Below are positions 40,356-48,120 of a DNA stretch of 64,000 bases, one piece after another. Position 1 is the first letter of the stretch. Each line of letters opens with the position of its first letter. Origin of the DNA: Neisseria zalophi (lineage in GTDB: Bacteria; Pseudomonadota; Gammaproteobacteria; Burkholderiales; Neisseriaceae); NCBI RefSeq assembly GCF_008807015.1, contig NZ_CP031700.1, forward strand, positions 2,319,014 to 2,383,013. Direction: 5' to 3'. Both the position numbers and the translations under genes were made by a program. The notes below the pieces were generated by a model that did no database searches, was not told the origin of the DNA, and saw nothing but the letters and a program-made list of their open reading frames with translations.

Positions 40356-41345
40356 ATGAACATCACCGTTATAGGCGCAGGCTCTTGGGGAACTGCATTA
40401 GCCATCCACTTCGCCCTACACGGGCACCGTGTTGCTTTATGGGCACGAAACCGCAACCATATTCAAACCATCGAAGCAGACCGTGAAAACAAACATCATC
40501 TGCCCGGGTTTACCTTTCCCGAAAACCTAACCGCACACACGGATTTAACCGATGCGTTAAAAGACAGCGAACTGGTTTTAATCGCCACTTCCGTTGCCGG
40601 CCTGCGCGACAGCGCACAATTGCTGGCCGAACACAACGCCGGCCACCTACCGGTATTAACCGCCTGCAAAGGCTTCGAGCAAGACACCGGATTGATGGCG
40701 TTCCAAGTCGTGAAAGAAGTGCTGCCGGACAACAACTGTATCGGCCTGCTTTCCGGCCCCAGCTTTGCGCAGGAATTGGCCAAACAACTGCCTTGCGCCG
40801 TGGTGTTGGCTTCTGAAAACAAAGCATGGATTGAAGCATTGGTAGGCAGCCTCAATACCAACGTATTGCGCCTATACGGCAGTGAAGACGTCATCGGCGT
40901 GGCCGTCGGTGGTTCGGTGAAAAATATTATGGCCATCGCCACCGGTCTTTCAGACGGCCTCGAATACGGCTTAAACGCACGGGCCGCCTTGGTAACACGC
41001 GGCTTGGCCGAAATCACCCGCTTGGCCGTTGCCATGGGTGCCCAACCCAAAACCATGATGGGCTTGGCCGGCATCGGCGACCTTATCCTCACCTGTACCG
41101 GTGCGCTTTCACGCAACCGCCGCGTCGGCTTGGGCTTGGCAGAGGGTAAAGAGCTGCATGAAGTATTGCTGGAAATCGGCCATGTATCCGAAGGCGTCAG
41201 CACCATCGAAGAAGTATTCAACACCGCCTGCAAATATCAAATCGATATGCCCATCACACACACACTGCTGCAACTTTTGCGCAAAGAGCTCAACCCGCAG
41301 CAGGTTGTCGAACGGTTGATGGATCGTGAAGCCCGTTTCGAATAA
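40356..41345 (+). CDS. gpsA: NAD(P)-dependent glycerol-3-phosphate dehydrogenase
   Basis: A 329-residue dehydrogenase starting MNITVIGAGSWGTALAIHFA, with the Rossmann GxGxxG motif, LLSGPSFAQEL near residue 134 and the catalytic lysine region VGGSVKNIMAIATGLSDGL near 180. It makes sn-glycerol-3-phosphate for phospholipid synthesis. An in-frame extension to 40290 exists, but the ATG at 40356 gives the standard N-terminus. An internal reverse DUS occurs near 40950 and a DUS-pair terminator follows. Confidence 0.96.
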   Translation: MNITVIGAGSWGTALAIHFALHGHRVALWARNRNHIQTIEADRENKHHLPGFTFPENLTAHTDLTDALKDSELVLIATSVAGLRDSAQLLAEHNAGHLPVLTACKGFEQDTGLMAFQVVKEVLPDNNCIGLLSGPSFAQELAKQLPCAVVLASENKAWIEALVGSLNTNVLRLYGSEDVIGVAVGGSVKNIMAIATGLSDGLEYGLNARAALVTRGLAEITRLAVAMGAQPKTMMGLAGIGDLILTCTGALSRNRRVGLGLAEGKELHEVLLEIGHVSEGVSTIEEVFNTACKYQIDMPITHTLLQLLRKELNPQQVVERLMDREARFE

Positions 41346-41362
41346 TCACTCAACCCATACAG

Positions 41363-41400
41363 CAGGCCGTCTGAAAAACATTACGTTCAGACGGCCTTAT
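41363..41400 (+). terminator. DUS-pair terminator after gpsA
   Basis: AGGCCGTCTGAA (41364-41375) pairs with its reverse complement (41386-41397) across a 10-base loop, followed by TATTT. Confidence 0.8.
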
Positions 41401-41459
41401 TTGACAGTATCTTTTATCCCTACTATGCTTGCGCCCATATCAACCGAGCGGTGTACAAC

Positions 41460-41852
41460 ATGAATCAGTATCTAGACAAACTCGAAGCCGGCGTTTACCA
41501 ACTGATACAAAAATTTGAAACCCAAATAGGTGAAAACAAACGCCAACAGGAAGAAATCGCCCGCCTGCAGGCAGCGATTGCCAAACAGCAAGAAGCACAG
41601 GCGCAACAAAAAAACGAACACGAAGCTGCAGTAGACGAACTGAGCGAAGCGCTCGTGGCGCAGATGAACAATCTCAAAAATGAAACCCAGCAGCGGATTC
41701 AAGAGGTTACCGATGAAATGCAGAGCAAAATAGACGCATTGACCGCTGAAAACCAAAAATACCGCGACGCATTGGCCGCCAATGCCGAACACCTCCGCAC
41801 CCTATTGGCACGCCTGCCGCAAGAAAATACCACAACCGTACAAGAGGGCTAA
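41460..41852 (+). CDS. Coiled-coil protein upstream of zapA (ZapB-like)
   Basis: A 130-residue, almost wholly alpha-helical protein with a heptad-rich central region containing repeated Gln, Glu and Ala (about residues 25-110). It ends three bases before zapA and would be translated with it. Similar small coiled-coil proteins precede zapA in other beta-proteobacteria, and a ZapB-like role bridging ZapA and the Z ring is plausible but inferred from position and coiled-coil character. The GTG at 41451 is an alternative start. Confidence 0.7.
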   Translation: MNQYLDKLEAGVYQLIQKFETQIGENKRQQEEIARLQAAIAKQQEAQAQQKNEHEAAVDELSEALVAQMNNLKNETQQRIQEVTDEMQSKIDALTAENQKYRDALAANAEHLRTLLARLPQENTTTVQEG

Positions 41853-41855
41853 ACC

Positions 41856-42152
41856 ATGAGTATCGAACAAGTAAATCTGGATATTATGGGTCGCTCCTTC
41901 ACCATCGGCACCCCTACAGAAGAAAAAGCCACTCTGTTGCAAGCCGTTAACATGTTGAATGAAAAGTTTAATACGATTAAAGAAAGCGGCCGTATCGTCG
42001 AAACCGATAAGATTTTGATTATGGCTGCATTGAACTTGGTGCACGACTTATTAAAAATGTCGATGAAAGACGATTTGGCAATCGGCGATTTTGAGCGTAA
42101 AATAACAGACATGACTAATGCTTGTGAAAAAGTTTTATCAAAAATAAACTGA
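41856..42152 (+). CDS. zapA: Cell division protein ZapA
   Basis: A 98-residue protein with the ZapA N-terminal dimer-head pattern (NLDIMGRSFTIGTPTEEK) and a helical C-terminus with the TDKILIMAALNLVHDLL segment. ZapA tetramers cross-link FtsZ protofilaments at mid-cell. It is followed at once by the 6S RNA gene, a conserved linkage in beta- and gamma-proteobacteria, which supports both calls. Confidence 0.92.
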   Translation: MSIEQVNLDIMGRSFTIGTPTEEKATLLQAVNMLNEKFNTIKESGRIVETDKILIMAALNLVHDLLKMSMKDDLAIGDFERKITDMTNACEKVLSKIN

Positions 42153-42176
42153 ATCAAACAAGCGTTAAAACTTTTA

Positions 42177-42352
42177 TATCCCTGCGGTGTTCGCGACGGC
42201 ATATATTCCTTTGAACCAATACGTTCGCTTAAGGTTGCCGAGAGTTTGCAGTGGGCGTGCGCGTCTTCACAGATGAACCCGAAACTGCCCGTGGTGACCA
42301 CCTTGTCTACAAGGTTCAAGCGGATTCAGCCGAAACGGCATATGCGGGGATA
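42177..42352 (+). ncRNA. ssrS: 6S RNA
   Basis: This 176-base segment between zapA and rplM can fold into the long, bubble-containing hairpin of 6S RNA. The ends close by ten pairs, TATCCCTGCG (42177-42186) with TGCGGGGATA (42343-42352), including two G-U pairs. The interior holds the usual GTTCGC and TTGCCGAGAGTTTGCAGTG-like blocks. 6S RNA binds sigma-70 RNA polymerase as an open-promoter mimic and lowers transcription in stationary phase. Location downstream of zapA is the classic one. An intrinsic terminator follows directly. End positions are approximate. Confidence 0.88.
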
Positions 42353-42359
42353 CCCTTTT

Positions 42360-42390
42360 AAAAGCACCGTGTTAACACGGTGCTTTTTCT
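42360..42390 (+). terminator. Intrinsic terminator of 6S RNA
   Basis: AAAAGCACCGTGTT and its exact complement form a 14-bp palindrome (42360-42387) followed by TCT. It lies 8 bases after the predicted 6S RNA end and is not DUS-derived. Confidence 0.85.
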
Positions 42391-42533
42391 CTATCACCGT
42401 CAAAACAACATAACGGTGGCAAACCCGCCATATAGCGCCCCGCATCCATGCCAGAGAAAATCTATTCAGATTGACAGCCACTAAAATCATCTATAAAATT
42501 GGCAGCTTTCTATATCTATCTGGATTACCCCTT

Positions 42534-42962
42534 ATGAAAACCTTTTCAGCCAAGCCGCATGAAGTAAAGCGCGAGTGGTTTGTGGTTGACGCCCAAGACA
42601 AAGTTTTGGGTCGCGTTGCCGCAGAAATCGCACGTCGTTTGCGCGGCAAACATAAGCCCGAATATACCCCCCACGTTGACACCGGCGATTACATTATCGT
42701 AATCAATGCAGACAAATTACGCGTTACCGGTAAAAAAGCGTTGGATAAAAAATACTATCGCCACTCAGGCTACCCCGGCGGTATCTACGAGCGCAATTTC
42801 ACCGAAATGCAAGATCAATTCCCTGAGCGTGTTTTGGAAAAAGCCGTAAAAGGCATGTTACCCAAAGGCCCCTTAGGCTACGCCATGATTAAAAAATTAA
42901 AAGTGTATGCCGGCTCAGAGCACGGTCATGCAGCCCAACAACCCAAAGTTTTGGAAATCTAA
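42534..42962 (+). CDS. rplM: 50S ribosomal protein L13
   Basis: A 142-residue protein beginning [20 protein letters not shown] and containing the L13 signature [21 protein letters not shown]13 is an early 23S rRNA-binding protein. The upstream in-frame extension to 42471 is rejected because the ATG at 42534 gives the standard N-terminus. A clear ribosome-binding sequence is not seen ahead of it. rpsI follows after 9 bases in the usual two-gene operon. Confidence 0.97.
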   Translation: MKTFSAKPHEVKREWFVVDAQDKVLGRVAAEIARRLRGKHKPEYTPHVDTGDYIIVINADKLRVTGKKALDKKYYRHSGYPGGIYERNFTEMQDQFPERVLEKAVKGMLPKGPLGYAMIKKLKVYAGSEHGHAAQQPKVLEI

Positions 42963-42971
42963 GGACACGAC

Positions 42972-43364
42972 ATGAACGGTAAATACTATTACGGCACAGG
43001 CCGCCGAAAAAGTTCAGTGGCTCGTGTATTCTTGCAAAAAGGCACTGGTCAAATCATTGTAAACGGCCGCCCGGTTGACGAATTTTTCGCCCGCGAAACC
43101 AGCCGCATGGTCGTGCGCCAACCTTTGGTTTTAACCGACAACGCAGAAGCATTCGATATTAAAGTGAATGTTGTCGGCGGCGGTGAAACCGGCCAATCAG
43201 GCGCCATCCGTCACGGCATCACCCGTGCATTAATCGACTATGATGCCGCTTTGAAACCAACACTTTCACAAGCCGGCTTCGTTACCCGCGACGCCCGTGA
43301 AGTTGAACGTAAAAAACCCGGTCTGCGCAAAGCACGCCGTGCAAAACAATTCTCCAAACGTTAA
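42972..43364 (+). CDS. rpsI: 30S ribosomal protein S9
   Basis: A 130-residue protein starting [20 protein letters not shown], with the S9 signature [19 protein letters not shown] and the basic tail [17 protein letters not shown], whose final arginine contacts the P-site tRNA. Length is standard. A strong intrinsic terminator follows 22 bases after the stop. Confidence 0.97.
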   Translation: MNGKYYYGTGRRKSSVARVFLQKGTGQIIVNGRPVDEFFARETSRMVVRQPLVLTDNAEAFDIKVNVVGGGETGQSGAIRHGITRALIDYDAALKPTLSQAGFVTRDAREVERKKPGLRKARRAKQFSKR

Positions 43365-43386
43365 TCAACTTTGGATACTTATTCAA

Positions 43387-43415
43387 AAATCCCTGCCTAT
43401 GCAGGGATTTTTTCT
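43387..43415 (+). terminator. Intrinsic terminator after rpsI
   Basis: AAATCCCTGC (43387-43396) and GCAGGGATTT (43401-43410) form a 10-bp stem with a 4-base loop, followed by TTTCT. It is not DUS-derived. Confidence 0.88.
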
Positions 43416-43550
43416 GTATATTGCGTTTCCAGTTTCAAAACAATCGAAAATATTAACAGCGAATCTCAAATCCTCATATTCTTGCAAGTCTCCATCTAAC
43501 CCCAGCATTCAAGGCCGTCTGAAAAAATATTGTCCAATAAACTTCAAAAT

Positions 43551-43595
43551 AAAAATCAGGCGGCAAACATTATTTTGTCTGCCGCCTGATTTTTC
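43551..43595 (-). terminator. Bidirectional terminator between rpsI and the OmpA-like gene
   Basis: AAAAATCAGGCGGCA (43551-43565) and its complement (43580-43594) form a 15-bp stem with a 14-base loop and A/T runs on both sides. It ends about 33 bases from the OmpA-like stop codon and should terminate that minus-strand gene. A single DUS lies nearby at 43512-43523. Confidence 0.8.
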
Positions 43596-43627
43596 TAAAT
43601 AAATGGCAATAAAAACGCTACAACCGA

Positions 43628-44287
43628 TTATTCCAATACCACTTCTACACGACGCGCTTCGGCGCGATTGCCCGTACCCGTTGCATTTTCAGGTTTGCGC
43701 AATTCGATTTGCGATTCCGGCACACCTAAACCCAATAAAGCATTGCGAACGGCAAAGGCGCGGTCTTTAGACAATGATTCATTCTGAGCCTGATTACCGG
43801 TGGCATCATGGAAACCGGAAATCACCGCTTTTTTGCCCTCTTTCACACCGGCCAATACATCCTGAAGCGCTTCTTGCGCATTAGCAGCTAAATCGGATTT
43901 ACCGGAAGCAAAATAAAATTTAACCACTCCGTTTTCCACAACTACTTCAGCACCATTATCTACCTCTTCTTCAGAAGCAGGCAGTAATTGCTCGGCAACT
44001 GCATCGGTCAATGCTGCAGATGCCGCAGCTTCCTCAGGCATAACTGCCAATGCTTCGGTTTCACTTTCGGCTTCCTCATTAACAACAGCCGGTTCGGGTA
44101 TAACCTCTTGCTCTTCAACCACCATCACTTCAGATGCGGCTGCATCATAACCCGGGGAACCTTCGATTTTGCCATTTTCCCAACCCCATACCGCATAGAA
44201 AAGAATCGATAAAACAGCCAGTCCGGCAGCACCGCCGGCAATCCATAAACCAATCCGTTGCTCTTTATGGTTATCGTTATCAGACAT
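43628..44287 (-). CDS. OmpA-family protein with N-terminal membrane anchor
   Basis: A 219-residue protein: short charged N-terminus, one transmembrane segment ([20 protein letters not shown], about 14-33), an acidic alanine/glutamate-rich linker, and a C-terminal OmpA-like peptidoglycan-binding domain from about residue 115. The motif [20 protein letters not shown] lies near 168-187. It should anchor to the inner membrane and bind the cell wall; it is not a beta-barrel. The N-terminal anchor lacks a lipobox. Precise function is unknown. Confidence 0.8.
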   Translation of the reverse strand: MSDNDNHKEQRIGLWIAGGAAGLAVLSILFYAVWGWENGKIEGSPGYDAAASEVMVVEEQEVIPEPAVVNEEAESETEALAVMPEEAAASAALTDAVAEQLLPASEEEVDNGAEVVVENGVVKFYFASGKSDLAANAQEALQDVLAGVKEGKKAVISGFHDATGNQAQNESLSKDRAFAVRNALLGLGVPESQIELRKPENATGTGNRAEARRVEVVLE

Positions 44288-44452
44288 TCCTTAATTCCCT
44301 CTAAAAATAAATCAATTAAAAAACCAGCCACATTATACTCAAAAATCGACTATAAAAAAGCATTTAGGTTCCGCCAAGCCTACCCAAACCAGCAGCGAGA
44401 CAGTAGAATAACACCTTTTATTTCCAACAAAATCATCAGACAGAACGCCATC

Positions 44453-45358
44453 ATGCTCACCTTCCAACAAATTATCTTCAAATTACAAACTTTCTGGGCC
44501 GAACGCGGCTGCACCATTATCCAACCATTCGATATGGAAGTCGGCGCCGGTACCAGCCATCCCGCCACATGTTTGCGTGCACTCGGCCCCGAGCCGTGGT
44601 TTGCCGCCTATGTGCAACCCAGCCGCCGCCCCAAAGACGGCCGCTACGGCGACAATCCCAACCGTCTGCAACATTACTATCAATTCCAAGTGGCCTTAAA
44701 ACCCGCCCCTGCCGATATCCAAGAACAATATCTGGATTCATTACGCGAATTAGGCATTGACCCCAAAGTGCACGATATTCGCTTTGTAGAAGACGACTGG
44801 GAAAACCCCACCCTCGGCGCTTGGGGCTTGGGTTGGGAAGTATGGCTCAACGGCATGGAAGTGACCCAATTCACCTATTTCCAACAAGTCGGCGGCATCG
44901 ACTGCTCGCCCGTACTCGGTGAAATCACCTACGGCATCGAGCGCTTGGCCATGTATTTGCAGGGTGTAGAAAACGTATACGACCTCGTATGGTCGAAAAC
45001 CCCCGACGGCCAAACCGTTACCTACGGCGATGTATACCATCAAAACGAAGTCGAACAATCCACTTATAACTTCGAATACAGCGATGCCGATTGGTTATTG
45101 CAACAATTCAACGACTACGAAGCCCAAGCCAAACGCCTGCTCGCCGTTGAAGACACTAGCCTGGCCCTACCCGCCTACGAATTGGTGCTCAAAGCCGGCC
45201 ATACTTTCAACCTGCTGGACGCACGCGGTGCCATTTCCGTGACCGAACGGGCAACCTATATCGGCCGCATCCGCACCTTAAGCCGCATCGTGGCACAAAA
45301 ATTCGTTGAAAGCCGTGAAAAATTAGGCTTCCCGTTGATTAAAAATCAGGCTACTTAA
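44453..45358 (+). CDS. glyQ: Glycyl-tRNA synthetase alpha subunit
   Basis: A 301-residue class II catalytic subunit of the tetrameric bacterial GlyRS. The start [20 protein letters not shown], the [20 protein letters not shown] stretch and [17 protein letters not shown] are characteristic. The ATG at 44453 is chosen over an upstream frame to 44258 because it gives the standard N-terminus. The beta subunit gene glyS is not adjacent but about 2.8 kb downstream, with a restriction-modification island in between. Confidence 0.96.
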   Translation: MLTFQQIIFKLQTFWAERGCTIIQPFDMEVGAGTSHPATCLRALGPEPWFAAYVQPSRRPKDGRYGDNPNRLQHYYQFQVALKPAPADIQEQYLDSLRELGIDPKVHDIRFVEDDWENPTLGAWGLGWEVWLNGMEVTQFTYFQQVGGIDCSPVLGEITYGIERLAMYLQGVENVYDLVWSKTPDGQTVTYGDVYHQNEVEQSTYNFEYSDADWLLQQFNDYEAQAKRLLAVEDTSLALPAYELVLKAGHTFNLLDARGAISVTERATYIGRIRTLSRIVAQKFVESREKLGFPLIKNQAT

Positions 45359-45388
45359 AATTTTAAGTATCTGCCACATACATGCTTT

Positions 45389-45802
45389 ATGGACAGACTT
45401 ACCCCCGAACAACGTAGGAAATGTATGAAAGCCAACAAGAGTAAAGGTACAAAGCCAGAAATCTTGTTGGCAAAAGCTTTGTGGCATATGGGTTTACGTT
45501 ATCGGAAAAATGATAGAACCATCTTTGGCAACCCTGACTTAAGTTTTAAGAAATATAAAATTGCAGTTTTTATTGATGGTGAATTTTGGCATGGTAAAGA
45601 TTGGAAGCATCGAAAAGCTGACATCAAAAGTAATCAAGAATTTTGGGTTAGCAAAATTGAAAGAAATATAAAGCGTGATGAAGTTGTAAATAAATACCTA
45701 ATCGATAATGGATGGATAATTTTCCGTTTTTGGGGTAAAGATGTTTTAAAGGATCCTGAAGCATGTGCAAAAACAATACAAAGAGCTATATATGACAAAT
45801 AG
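45389..45802 (+). CDS. vsr: Very-short-patch repair endonuclease (Vsr family)
   Basis: A 137-residue nuclease that nicks beside T:G mismatches left by deamination of 5-methylcytosine. The start MDRLTPEQRRKCMKANKSKG, the GNPDLSF segment holding the presumed catalytic Asp, and DGEFWHGKDW are family features. The zinc ligands of E. coli Vsr (His71, Cys73, Cys117) have no counterparts: the corresponding stretches read IDGEFWHG and FRFWGKD. It overlaps the start of the methyltransferase gene by 11 bases, as expected for a methylation-coupled repair gene. Composition is AT-rich. Confidence 0.9.
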   Translation: MDRLTPEQRRKCMKANKSKGTKPEILLAKALWHMGLRYRKNDRTIFGNPDLSFKKYKIAVFIDGEFWHGKDWKHRKADIKSNQEFWVSKIERNIKRDEVVNKYLIDNGWIIFRFWGKDVLKDPEACAKTIQRAIYDK

Positions 45803-46889
45803 TGCTTACCCAACACCAGAAAAAGAGCTAAGTAATACAGAAGTGAAAGAAAAAGCTGCCCAATATTTATTATTTAAACATGATGCAGCTTCATTATCTC
45901 ACAATAAGAACTTTACTTTTATTGACTTATTTGCAGGAATAGGTGGATTTCGCATTGCGATGCAAAACTTAGGGGGCAAATGTGTATTTTCGAGTGAATG
46001 GGACGAAAAAGCCAAACAAACTTATGAGGCTAATTTTGGCGAAGTGCCTTATGGAGATATTACAAAAGAGGAAACAAAACAATTTATTCCTAAAGAATTT
46101 GATATTCTTTGTGCAGGCTTCCCCTGCCAGGCCTTTTCTATAGCAGGCCGTCGAGGTGGATTTGAAGATACCCGTGGCACTCTATTTTTTGATGTTGCAG
46201 AAATTATTCGCCGTCATCAGCCGAAAGCATTTTTTCTAGAAAATGTTAAAGGATTGATCAACCATGACAAAGGCAGGACATTAAGTACAATTTTAAATTC
46301 ATTACGTGAAGATTTAAATTATTTTGTCCCAGATCCTCAAATTATTAATGCCAAAGATTTTGGAGTACCACAAAACCGAGAACGGATTTTTATCGTAGGC
46401 TTCCGCCAAGACTTAAATATAAATGAATTCACTTATCCTAAATCAAATGGAGTTTATAAAACTTTTGCTGATGTAAAAGAGAAAAATACTGTCCCAACTA
46501 AATATTATTTATCTACACAGTATCTTTCTACTTTGCGTAAACACAAACAACGACATGAAGACAAAGGAAATGGTTTTGGCTATGAAATTATTGCCGACGA
46601 CGGTATTGCGAATGCTATTGTCGTTGGCGGAATGGGACGAGAGAGAAACTTGGTGATTGATAATAGAATTATTGATTTTACTCCTACAACCAATATTAAA
46701 GGCGAAGTAAACCGTGAAGGCATACGCAAGATGACTCCTAGAGAATGGGCAAGATTACAAGGTTTTCCAGAGCATTTTAAAATTGTTGTTTCAGATGCTT
46801 CTGCCTATAAACAATTTGGCAACTCTGTGGCTGTACCTGCAATTCAGGCTACAGCAGAAGAAATTTTAGGCCGTTTATTTAAAAAATAA
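45792..46889 (+). CDS. DNA (cytosine-5) methyltransferase, HpaII (CCGG) type
   Basis: A 365-residue C5 methyltransferase. Motif I is DLFAGIGGFRIAM (near residues 44-56), motif IV AGFPCQAFSIAG with the catalytic Cys, motif VI ENVKG, motif VIII QNRERIF, and motifs IX-X RKMTPREWARLQGFP and YKQFGNSVAVPA. Recalled similarity to M.HpaII is close throughout, so CCGG methylation is likely. ATG 45792 is preferred to 45765 because AAGAG lies 6 bases before it. It overlaps vsr and precedes the cognate endonuclease gene by 9 bases. Confidence 0.9.
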   Translation: MTNSAYPTPEKELSNTEVKEKAAQYLLFKHDAASLSHNKNFTFIDLFAGIGGFRIAMQNLGGKCVFSSEWDEKAKQTYEANFGEVPYGDITKEETKQFIPKEFDILCAGFPCQAFSIAGRRGGFEDTRGTLFFDVAEIIRRHQPKAFFLENVKGLINHDKGRTLSTILNSLREDLNYFVPDPQIINAKDFGVPQNRERIFIVGFRQDLNINEFTYPKSNGVYKTFADVKEKNTVPTKYYLSTQYLSTLRKHKQRHEDKGNGFGYEIIADDGIANAIVVGGMGRERNLVIDNRIIDFTPTTNIKGEVNREGIRKMTPREWARLQGFPEHFKIVVSDASAYKQFGNSVAVPAIQATAEEILGRLFKK

Positions 46890-46898
46890 AGGATTATT

Positions 46899-48086
46899 AT
46901 GACAATTCAGGCCAACAAAGGTGAATGGACAGAATTATATGTATTAATCAAACTGATAGCAGAAGGGCAATTATCTCAATCAGATATAAATCTTAACCCT
47001 GATCCCGAAAACGTTTATCAGATTGTCAAAGGATATAAAGAAGAACCAAATTGCCATTTTGAATTATGTCGTTCAAATAGTGAAATTAAAATTTATAAAG
47101 TAACTCAAAGCACAAAAATTTGTTTACATCAATATAGCTTTGAAGAGTTTGAAGAAATTTCTAATTCAATTTTTAATGGTATTAAAAATGGCAGAGGAAG
47201 ATCCTTTCGGCTCCCTCAAATAGAAAATTTTATAGATGAAAATGAATTTCAAACAGCAAGAGCAGGATCAGAAAAAAAAGCTGATATTAAATTAAGGATT
47301 TATGATCATCGGTTAGCATGTGAAACTGATTTGGGGTTCAGCATCAAATCATTGTTAGGGCAAGACTCTACTTTATTTAATACAGGGCCTGGAAATAATT
47401 TTATTTACCAAATCAAAGGGCTTCCTGAAGGCTTTAATATTGATCAATTCAATAGTGAAACATACGACAGTAAACCAAGGATTTCCTCAAGATTGCAGAA
47501 GCTGCTTAACGAATCTATTATTACTTTTAACAAAATTCAATCTGACCAGTTGAATAAGAATTTAAGAATGCTTGATGGTGATTTACCTGAGATTTTATCT
47601 TGGTATCTATATTATCGATTTTTAACAAAAAAATCATCAATTATTGAATTAACTGAAATTTTAGAAAACGAAGACCCTTTAAATTTTTATAATAACAAAC
47701 AAAGCGAACAACGATTATATGAATATAAAATAAAAAGATTTCTTGTTGAGAGTGCCATGGGCATGACATCTGAAGCAGTATGGCTTGGCGAGTACGACTC
47801 ATTTGGAGGGGTTATTATAGCGAAAAATGATGGAGAAATAGTTTGTTTTCATATATATGACTTTAACATACTACGTAACTATTTAATCAATAATACAAGA
47901 TTAGAGCAAGCTGCAACTGGTGAAAGTAACATAACTCCAGGTTACCCCGATCGTACGGCGAAAAAGAAATTCTATTATGGGTGGTTGTATAAAGAAGACA
48001 ACAAATTTTTTATCAAATTGAACCTACAAGTTCGTTTCAGAACCCCTCATAAAAACCAAAAAATCCAAAGAAATAATTTATTTTGA
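46899..48086 (+). CDS. HpaII-family type II restriction endonuclease
   Basis: A 395-residue protein whose N-terminus (ANKGEWTELYVLIKLIAEGQL) matches my recollection of the HpaII endonuclease family, length about 360. Position right after a HpaII-like methyltransferase supports cleavage at CCGG. A short acidic/lysine stretch (EKKADIKLRIYDHRLACETD) in the middle may include part of the nuclease core. The frame is intact to the stop. The gene is strongly AT-rich and lacks DUS, marking it as acquired. It ends 34 bases before glyS. Confidence 0.82.
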   Translation: MTIQANKGEWTELYVLIKLIAEGQLSQSDINLNPDPENVYQIVKGYKEEPNCHFELCRSNSEIKIYKVTQSTKICLHQYSFEEFEEISNSIFNGIKNGRGRSFRLPQIENFIDENEFQTARAGSEKKADIKLRIYDHRLACETDLGFSIKSLLGQDSTLFNTGPGNNFIYQIKGLPEGFNIDQFNSETYDSKPRISSRLQKLLNESIITFNKIQSDQLNKNLRMLDGDLPEILSWYLYYRFLTKKSSIIELTEILENEDPLNFYNNKQSEQRLYEYKIKRFLVESAMGMTSEAVWLGEYDSFGGVIIAKNDGEIVCFHIYDFNILRNYLINNTRLEQAATGESNITPGYPDRTAKKKFYYGWLYKEDNKFFIKLNLQVRFRTPHKNQKIQRNNLF

Positions 48087-48120
48087 ATCTTTAAGCAATT
48101 AAATCAAGAAAGTCTTAACA

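Noticed and set aside
46143..46154. DUS inside the methyltransferase gene
   Set aside because: The sequence reads AGGCCGTCGAGG and fails to match the last bases of the DUS.
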